DNA from: Caryophanales bacterium
GTDB lineage: Bacteria; Bacillota; Bacilli; Bacillales; Amphibacillaceae
Direction: 5' to 3'
Assembly (NCBI GenBank): GCA_026168805.1
Contig: JAPFDS010000052.1
Location: 46,882-110,881, forward strand
DNA length: 64,000 bases
Made by a program: the position numbers and the translations under genes. The notes beneath the pieces are model-generated. The model did not search any database. It saw only the letters and a list, made by a program, of their open reading frames with translations, and had not been told where the DNA came from. This document shows positions 58,883 to 64,000 of the stretch, piece after piece (within the stretch, counting starts at the first letter, position 1; each line of letters begins with the position of its first letter).

Positions 58883-59634
58883 GCGTTACTCGCCTCAACA
58901 AGAGCTTGGAAAGAGTCCGCTTCTAAACTAGCTCCTCCTACAAGTGCCCCATCAATATCAGATTGCTCTAAGAGTTCTTTAATATTATCAGGTTTTACAC
59001 TCCCACCATACTGGATGATCACTTGGTTCGCCGTTTCTTCATCAGAAAGCTCGGATACAACTGTGCGAATGTGTGTACATACTTCATTGGCATCTGCACT
59101 TGAGGCTGTTTTACCTGTTCCAATCGCCCAAATAGGTTCATATGCGATGATGACTTGTGCGATTTGTTCGTGGGTAAGTCCTTCTAATGCTCTTGTCACT
59201 TGGGAGCCTACAAACGCATTTGTTTCTCCAGTTTCACGCTGTTCAAGGGACTCTCCTACACAAACAATTGGTGTAAGGTTGTGTGCTAACGCTTGTGCTG
59301 TTTTCTGTTGAACAGATTCATCTGTTTCACCGAAATACATTCTTCGTTCGGAATGTCCGATGATCACATGACTAGCACCAATATCGGTTAACATCGGAGC
59401 ACTGACTTCTCCTGTGAATGCACCACTTTCTTCAAAATGCATCGTTTGTGCACCAATATGAAGAGAGCTACCTTTCGCGCGTTCTGCCATATCTTTTACA
59501 TATAAAGCTGGCGCACAAATAACCGCTTCTGTTTTCTCTTGATCATGTGTCAGCTGTAAATTGTCCATAAATTGTTTAATCTCTTCTTCTGTCTTATGCA
59601 TTTTCCAATTTCCTGCAATGACGTGCTTTCTCAT
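58879..59634 (-). CDS. tpiA: Triosephosphate isomerase
   Basis: A 251-aa TIM barrel. Catalytic residues: Lys in [10 protein letters not shown], His in [12 protein letters not shown] and Glu in [19 protein letters not shown] 59634 is used; a GTG at 59643 is an alternative. It lies 17 bp after pgk and overlaps gpmI. Confidence 0.97.
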   Translation of the reverse strand: MRKHVIAGNWKMHKTEEEIKQFMDNLQLTHDQEKTEAVICAPALYVKDMAERAKGSSLHIGAQTMHFEESGAFTGEVSAPMLTDIGASHVIIGHSERRMYFGETDESVQQKTAQALAHNLTPIVCVGESLEQRETGETNAFVGSQVTRALEGLTHEQIAQVIIAYEPIWAIGTGKTASSADANEVCTHIRTVVSELSDEETANQVIIQYGGSVKPDNIKELLEQSDIDGALVGGASLEADSFQALVEASNA

Positions 59635-59651
59635 ATTCCTCACCCTATCTA

Positions 59652-60848
59652 TTATTTATCATCTGAATGAATGTCATCTAACGCATCAATTCCTGGGAGT
59701 ACTTTTCCTTCCATAAATTCAAGGGAAGCTCCTCCACCTGTTGACATATGATCCATCGCTTCAGCAAAATCATATAATTCTACGGCAGCTGCTGAATCAC
59801 CGCCACCTATGACAGTATACCCTTCTGTTTCCGCAAGTGCACGGGCGACTTCTTTTGTTCCTCCAGCAAATGGAGCCATTTCGAACACGCCCATTGGACC
59901 ATTCCATACAATCAACTGTGATTGTGCAATGACTTCTTCATACGTTTGCCGTGTTTTCGGTCCAATATCAAGCGCCATCCAATCGGACGGTATCTCTTCT
60001 ACAGAGACAATTTTGCTATCTGCCGTTTCCGAAAAACTGTCTGCAACAATCGCATCTTCTGGGATTAAAAACTGAACCCCTTTTTCTTTTGCTTTCGCAA
60101 TAAATTCTTTTGCTAACTCAATTTTATCTTCTTCTAGTAAAGAATTTCCGATATCATGGCCTAAAGCTTTGACAAAAGTAAATGCGAGACCACCACCGAT
60201 GAGTAAATTATCAACTTTATCTAGCAAATGGTCAATGACATTAATTTTGTCTTTTACTTTTGCTCCTCCGATGATTGCCGTAAATGGACGTTCAGGGTTT
60301 TCAAGTGCTTTTCCTAATACGTTGATTTCCTTCTCCATCAAATATCCTGCTGCTGCAGGCAGTAATTGAGCGACTCCTGCTGTTGATGCATGTGCTCGAT
60401 GTGCCGTTCCGAATGCATCATTCACATACACATCAGCCATCGATGCAAATGCTTGGGCAAGGGTCTCATCGTTTTCTTCTTCACCTGCTTCAAACCGAAC
60501 GTTTTCAATTAATAAAACATCGCCATCTTCTAGTTGACCAATAGCTTCATCGACTTCTTTTCCATAGACGGCATCAGTTTTTAATACTTCTTTCTCAAGA
60601 ATGTTACTGAGTTGCTTCGCTACAGCATCTAAGCGCAACTCCTCAACCACTTCTCCTTTAGGCCTGCCTAGATGACTTGCTAAAATAACGCGTGCACCTT
60701 GTCCAATTAAGTATCCAATCGTTGGTAAAGCAGCTTTAATACGAGTGTCATCTGTAATCGTACCTTCATTCATTGGAACGTTAAAATCGACTCGACAAAA
60801 CACTTTTTTTCCTTTCACATCTAAATCACGAAGTGTTTTTTTATTCAT
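59652..60848 (-). CDS. pgk: Phosphoglycerate kinase
   Basis: A 398-aa kinase making ATP from 1,3-bisphosphoglycerate. N-terminal substrate motif [23 protein letters not shown], and the C-terminal nucleotide region [20 protein letters not shown] with [13 protein letters not shown]. It lies about 110 bp after gap, across a hairpin that could reduce read-through. Confidence 0.97.
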   Translation of the reverse strand: MNKKTLRDLDVKGKKVFCRVDFNVPMNEGTITDDTRIKAALPTIGYLIGQGARVILASHLGRPKGEVVEELRLDAVAKQLSNILEKEVLKTDAVYGKEVDEAIGQLEDGDVLLIENVRFEAGEEENDETLAQAFASMADVYVNDAFGTAHRAHASTAGVAQLLPAAAGYLMEKEINVLGKALENPERPFTAIIGGAKVKDKINVIDHLLDKVDNLLIGGGLAFTFVKALGHDIGNSLLEEDKIELAKEFIAKAKEKGVQFLIPEDAIVADSFSETADSKIVSVEEIPSDWMALDIGPKTRQTYEEVIAQSQLIVWNGPMGVFEMAPFAGGTKEVARALAETEGYTVIGGGDSAAAVELYDFAEAMDHMSTGGGASLEFMEGKVLPGIDALDDIHSDDK

Positions 60849-60921
60849 ATATATTCCCTCCTATAAATAGCCTTCTTTATACTTCTTGTTTGTACGTTTT
60901 ACTATGTATATTGCATGAAAA

Positions 60922-60947
60922 AGAAAGGGGTGGAATTCCCCCCTTCT
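60922..60947 (-). terminator. Hairpin between gap and pgk
   Basis: GAAGGGGGGAATTC pairs with GGAATTCCACCCCTTTC-type sequence (26-bp stem-loop region), followed by TTTTTC on the minus strand. It has the shape of a terminator and may set the ratio of gap to the genes downstream, or serve as an mRNA processing end. Confidence 0.65.
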
Positions 60948-60957
60948 CTATAATAGC

Positions 60958-61965
60958 CTATATGCCCATTTTTTTCATGTATCGTGCTACGTCAAGACAA
61001 CGAGCTGAATATCCTGTTTCGTTATCATACCAAGCAACTATTTTTACCATTGTTTCATCGATGACGAGAGTTGACAATCCATCAATAATGGTTGAATGGG
61101 TATTCCCGACAATATCTCGTGAAACAATTGGTTCTTCGGTGTATTCAATAATAGAACGAAGAGAACTCTCCGCTTGTTTTTGGAAGACTGTATTGATTTC
61201 TTCAGCCGTCACACCTGTCTCTAGTTCCAATACTATATCAACAAGCGATCCGTCAGGTGTAGGGACACGTACAGCCATTCCATTTAATTTCCCTTGAAGA
61301 GAGGGGATAATTTTCCCAACGACTTGAGCTGCTCCTGTTGTCGTAGGGATAATATTCTCCGCCGCTGCTCGCGCTCTTCGGTAATCTTTGTGTGGCTGAT
61401 CTAAAACGTTTTGATCATTTGTATACGAATGAATGGTTGTCATTAATCCCCGCTTAATGCCATAAGCTTCATCAATCACTTGAGCTATTGGAGCGATACA
61501 ATTCGTCGTACAAGAAGCATTTGATACAACCGAATGAAGATGTGGATCATACACGTCTTCATTGACCCCCATAACAATAGTCGCTTCAACACCTTTTCCT
61601 GGCGCAGTAAGGAGAACCTTTTTCGCTCCAGCTTGAAGATGTTTCTCGGCATCCACTTGTGTATTAAAACGTCCCGTAGCTTCAATGACAATATCTACCT
61701 CATGACGCCCCCACGGAATAGCATGTGGATCTTTTTCAGAAGATACCACGATCGTTTTCCCGTCTACTACGAGATGGTCATCTTCCACTTGCACGTGAAA
61801 AGGATTTTTCCCATGAACCGAATCATACGTAAACAAGTGGGCTAACATATGAACATCTGTGAGATCATTGATGGCTACTACTTCAAGATCTTCGTCACAT
61901 AAAGATAACCGTAATATATTTCGACCTATTCTACCGAACCCATTAATGCCTACTTTTAATGTCAT
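60958..61965 (-). CDS. gap: Glyceraldehyde-3-phosphate dehydrogenase
   Basis: A 335-aa dehydrogenase. The NAD site is INGFGRIGRNILRL with D34 after AIN (D at this place favours NAD over NADP), the catalytic cysteine is C152 in SNASCTTNCIAP, and IHSYTNDQNVLDQPHKDYRR holds the phosphate-site residues. It leads the glycolytic genes and so should be the glycolytic form (GapA); some stretches (EATGRFN, TAPGKG) look more like GapB. The repressor gene cggR, usual upstream, is absent. Confidence 0.95.
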   Translation of the reverse strand: MTLKVGINGFGRIGRNILRLSLCDEDLEVVAINDLTDVHMLAHLFTYDSVHGKNPFHVQVEDDHLVVDGKTIVVSSEKDPHAIPWGRHEVDIVIEATGRFNTQVDAEKHLQAGAKKVLLTAPGKGVEATIVMGVNEDVYDPHLHSVVSNASCTTNCIAPIAQVIDEAYGIKRGLMTTIHSYTNDQNVLDQPHKDYRRARAAAENIIPTTTGAAQVVGKIIPSLQGKLNGMAVRVPTPDGSLVDIVLELETGVTAEEINTVFQKQAESSLRSIIEYTEEPIVSRDIVGNTHSTIIDGLSTLVIDETMVKIVAWYDNETGYSARCLDVARYMKKMGI

Positions 61966-62064
61966 TCATTATTCCTCCATTTATAATAGGATTGTTTAAT
62001 TTACACTGATTCGATAGTATATGCAGCGTCAGCATCTATTACTCTTTATTTAAGTTCTTGTTTT

Positions 62065-62310
62065 TTAGGAATCTATGTACTTCTCGATGTGTGACGATAG
62101 GTTTTCAAAGGTGAGTTCGGGATACATAAATTGTTCATCAGCAATTTCGATGACTGGAACAGCTAAAGAGTATTTCTCAATCCACTCATCTTTTGTATAA
62201 ATATCTCGTTCCTCGATCGTGAATGGATAGATCGATTGTAAAGTATGTAATAATGCTTCAGCATCTTTGCATAAAGTGCATTTCTCATGCGTATAAAAAA
62301 TGGCCTTCAA
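62065..62310 (-). CDS. Glutaredoxin family protein
   Basis: An 81-aa thioredoxin-fold protein with CTLC active site (KAIFYTHEKCTLCKDAEALL) and the cis-Pro region AVPVIEIADEQFMY. It starts at TTG 62310, with GAGGAGG 8 nt upstream; an ATG eight codons earlier lacks such a site. In Bacillales a similar small protein lies upstream of cggR-gapA; here it is directly upstream of gap. Confidence 0.8.
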   Translation of the reverse strand: MKAIFYTHEKCTLCKDAEALLHTLQSIYPFTIEERDIYTKDEWIEKYSLAVPVIEIADEQFMYPELTFENLSSHIEKYIDS

Positions 62311-62405
62311 TTGCCCGTCCTCCTCTAAAATCATCTGTACTCAAGTATAAAACATATTGAGCTTTTTTTCTAAAAAACATCACATTTGTAAAGGCACGCA
62401 AACTA

Positions 62406-62447
62406 AAATAAGCATATATCTATCCGAAATAGATATATGCTTATTTT
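62406..62447 (-). terminator. Terminator of the CheX-LuxR operon
   Basis: AAATAAGCATATATCTAT pairs with ATAGATATATGCTTATTT across CCGAA, just after the regulator's stop. It is symmetric, with T runs on both strands. Confidence 0.87.
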
Positions 62448-62448
62448 T

Positions 62449-63078
62449 CTATAAAATTATCCATTTATTTTTCACGGCCATCAAAGCTGCATTGATTCGG
62501 TCATCTACTTGTAATTTCTGCAATATAGAAGCGACATGATTTGTAACAGTCTTTGTTGAAATGGATAATTCGATGCTCATGTGTGCAGTCGTTTTTCCTT
62601 GAACAATCAATTCTAATATCTCCCATTCACGGTCCGTCAGAAGCTCATCCGGACGTTCAAAAGAATGTTGGGTAATTCGTATATAGTCACGGAATAACGC
62701 TGGCACAATTTTTTCATCAATATAACTACTCTCACATGTTAGCCCTTTGAACTTTTGAATGAATACATCTTTATCTACTTCTTTGAAAAAATATCCTTTT
62801 AGTTCATGTCTAAATAATAAAGGGATTTCAATATGGTTAGGGTTTTCTGTACATACAACTGTCGCTATCCTTTGTTTCTTTGCATATCGTACATATGCAT
62901 AAAGTTCAGCTAACGTAACTGTATCAATATCGATGATCAGAAGAACTGCATTTATTTGTTCATCTTTTACCAATTCTTCTCGATTTCTATAAATGACTTC
63001 ATAGTCTTTATTTGAGAGACGGTTCTTTACATGTTCGTCTATATAATTACTTTCTTCATTAACAATAATAACATTCAT
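62449..63078 (-). CDS. Orphan LuxR/NarL-type response regulator
   Basis: A 209-aa regulator. The C-terminal LuxR helix-turn-helix is clear (LLTDREWEILELIVQGKTTA, STKTVTNHVASILQKLQVDD). The N-terminal receiver domain is degenerate at the acidic pocket: VNEES replaces the usual DD pair, though an Asp remains in LLIIDIDT. No histidine kinase is adjacent, so it may be controlled without phosphorylation. ATG 63078 has GGGAGAG 8 nt upstream. It follows the CheX-like gene by 29 bp. Confidence 0.82.
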   Translation of the reverse strand: MNVIIVNEESNYIDEHVKNRLSNKDYEVIYRNREELVKDEQINAVLLIIDIDTVTLAELYAYVRYAKKQRIATVVCTENPNHIEIPLLFRHELKGYFFKEVDKDVFIQKFKGLTCESSYIDEKIVPALFRDYIRITQHSFERPDELLTDREWEILELIVQGKTTAHMSIELSISTKTVTNHVASILQKLQVDDRINAALMAVKNKWIIL

Positions 63079-63107
63079 CTGTTTTTCTCTCCCTAGAGGT
63101 GACTCTT

Positions 63108-63569
63108 TCAATCGAGTAATACATAAGCATATAATGCTCCTGCACTTGTAATATTAAATGGTAGTTTTATCGCTTGTTTGAACCCAGTAATACGACTGTT
63201 TCCTTCTAATATGGAGGGATATGTTATATCTATTTCATACCCTTTTCCTACAATGTTCGTTGATAAGTTTCCAGCAATCATATTGCCTAATTCACCACTA
63301 AATGATGTCAACATTTCTCCTGCAACTTCCATTTGAAACATGCTTTGTCCAATGGAAGCAAACATAAGCCGATCGCCGGAAAGAACTAGCTTGCCTGAAA
63401 TATCACCAGTTAGACCAATGAGTACACCATAAGAAATAGAAATAAACGAATCAATTCTTTCTGGGCTACTCTTCTTCATTTCTAAAGGTATCACATGAGA
63501 AATCGATTCGTGGGTACCATTTAATAAGTCCTTCACTATTACATTTCTTTGTTTAATAACTCTTTCCAC
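63108..63569 (-). CDS. CheX-like chemotaxis phosphatase family protein
   Basis: A 153-aa protein of the CheC/CheX/FliY family. The active helix FSGELGNMIAGNLSTNI carries the E-x2-N pattern that in CheX removes phosphate from CheY-P. It starts at GTG 63569, with AGGAGAGG upstream. It is paired with an orphan LuxR-type regulator, so its target may be that protein or CheY. It stands behind a structured leader with a terminator (63600-63790). Confidence 0.8.
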   Translation of the reverse strand: MERVIKQRNVIVKDLLNGTHESISHVIPLEMKKSSPERIDSFISISYGVLIGLTGDISGKLVLSGDRLMFASIGQSMFQMEVAGEMLTSFSGELGNMIAGNLSTNIVGKGYEIDITYPSILEGNSRITGFKQAIKLPFNITSAGALYAYVLLD

Positions 63570-63601
63570 TGTATATCTTCCTCTCCTGGTGTCTTGTCAT
63601 A

Positions 63602-63636
63602 TAAAAACTGGCTACCGTACGACGCACGGGTAGCCA
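63602..63636 (-). terminator. Terminator in the cheX leader
   Basis: GGCTACCCGT pairs with ACGGTAGCC, followed by AGTTTTTAT on the minus strand. It lies about 35 nt before the cheX start codon, so expression needs antitermination. Confidence 0.82.
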
Positions 63637-63666
63637 ACAACTTTTAATATGTGAACATTAAAGTTT

Positions 63667-63770
63667 CGGCAACTAGGCGATCATTAGATGAAAACACATG
63701 TACTTCCAAATAGCAATATCTAGGCTTTTCACCCTATACTTTCATAACAATTTGCCTCTCACTTACTAAA
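63667..63770 (-). promoter_or_regulatory. Candidate c-di-GMP-I riboswitch aptamer
   Basis: On the minus strand: GGCAAA at 63751-63756, a GAAA tetraloop-like stretch, AGGGTGAAAAGCC, and a 3' CTAGTTGCCGAA whose TTGCC pairs with GGCAA. Their order matches the GEMM-I pattern GGCAAA...GAAA...GGACGCAAAGCC...GTTGCCGA, with departures in the ACGC part. A terminator follows. The call is tentative. Confidence 0.42.
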
Positions 63771-63798
63771 AGATAGTCACAATGAACTATTCCCTTGT

Positions 63799-63827
63799 AT
63801 TATACACGACAAAATATGCCATTACAA
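63799..63827 (-). promoter_or_regulatory. Promoter of the cheX leader
   Basis: On the minus strand TTGTAA (63822-63827), 17-bp spacer, TATAAT (63799-63804). The transcript would start near 63792, over 200 nt upstream of cheX. Confidence 0.68.
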
Positions 63828-64000
63828 CAAATCATACACTTTAATTAGTTATTAAGTCCCACTAGCGTTGCATAAATATAGTTCCAATATTCTGTCTATA
63901 TGCTTAGGTATAAAATAAAAAAAGCTAAAACACCAAACTAACGGTAGTAAAAATCCATTTTTTCAACTATAACTAATGGCAGTCGCAACAGTGGTTAAAA

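Overview
The window comes from an AT-rich, endospore-forming member of the Bacillaceae. The evidence is gene content and order: sporulation genes (lytH, yunB), and several blocks that keep the Bacillus subtilis order: yutD-lytH-yunB-yunC-yunD, sufCDSUB, yusE-yusF-gcvH-yusI-fadE-fadA-fadN, secG-est-rnr-smpB-ssrA, and gap-pgk-tpiA-gpmI-eno. The genus cannot be fixed from the sequence alone.

Layout. 1-7.6 kb: start of yutD, lytH, an NSS sodium-coupled transporter with its 36-aa partner, yunB, an HD-GYP phosphodiesterase, yunC and yunD. Four copies of a small inverted-repeat element lie between these genes. 7.7-13.2 kb: a divergent peptide and acyl-amino-acid scavenging cluster (YfcC transporter and M20 amidohydrolase against dipeptide epimerase and AbgT transporter). 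13.2-18.6 kb: the SUF iron-sulfur operon. 18.8-26.9 kb: yusE, yusF, gcvH, yusI and the beta-oxidation operon fadN-fadA-fadE, with a FadR operator and a cre-like site upstream. 26.9-30.7 kb: the zinc operon znuACB-zur behind a promoter with tandem Zur boxes, followed by a FluC pair. 30.7-34 kb: MoxR-DUF58-DUF4129. 34-40 kb: nitroreductase, a CwlO-like endopeptidase, an M42 aminopeptidase, a small membrane protein and BrnQ.

40-46.7 kb is an accessory stretch: a broken GNAT gene, a TipA/Mta-like MerR regulator, a chemoreceptor, a lipoprotein, an orphan antitoxin-like gene, an unusual histidyl-tRNA synthetase gene and small membrane proteins. 46.8-51.5 kb holds ssrA, smpB, a VOC protein, rnr, est and secG. 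51.7-53.5 kb holds a stand-alone ptsI. 53.7-55.2 kb holds two tandem type II toxin-antitoxin modules around a small membrane gene. 55.4-62 kb has a nitroreductase and the glycolytic genes without cggR. The end holds a thioredoxin-fold protein, an orphan LuxR-type regulator and a CheX-like protein behind a structured leader.

The observations most worth following are: (1) the leader of hisS, which encodes a 19-codon peptide with adjacent His codons ahead of mutually exclusive hairpins and a terminator, so it looks like leader-peptide attenuation and not a T-box; (2) a c-di-GMP-I-like leader with terminator before cheX; (3) a TipAL/TipAS-like internal start in the MerR gene; (4) two families of intergenic repeats, one modular with a swapped core and one MITE-like. 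All function calls rest on reading the sequence and on family knowledge; no database search was run.
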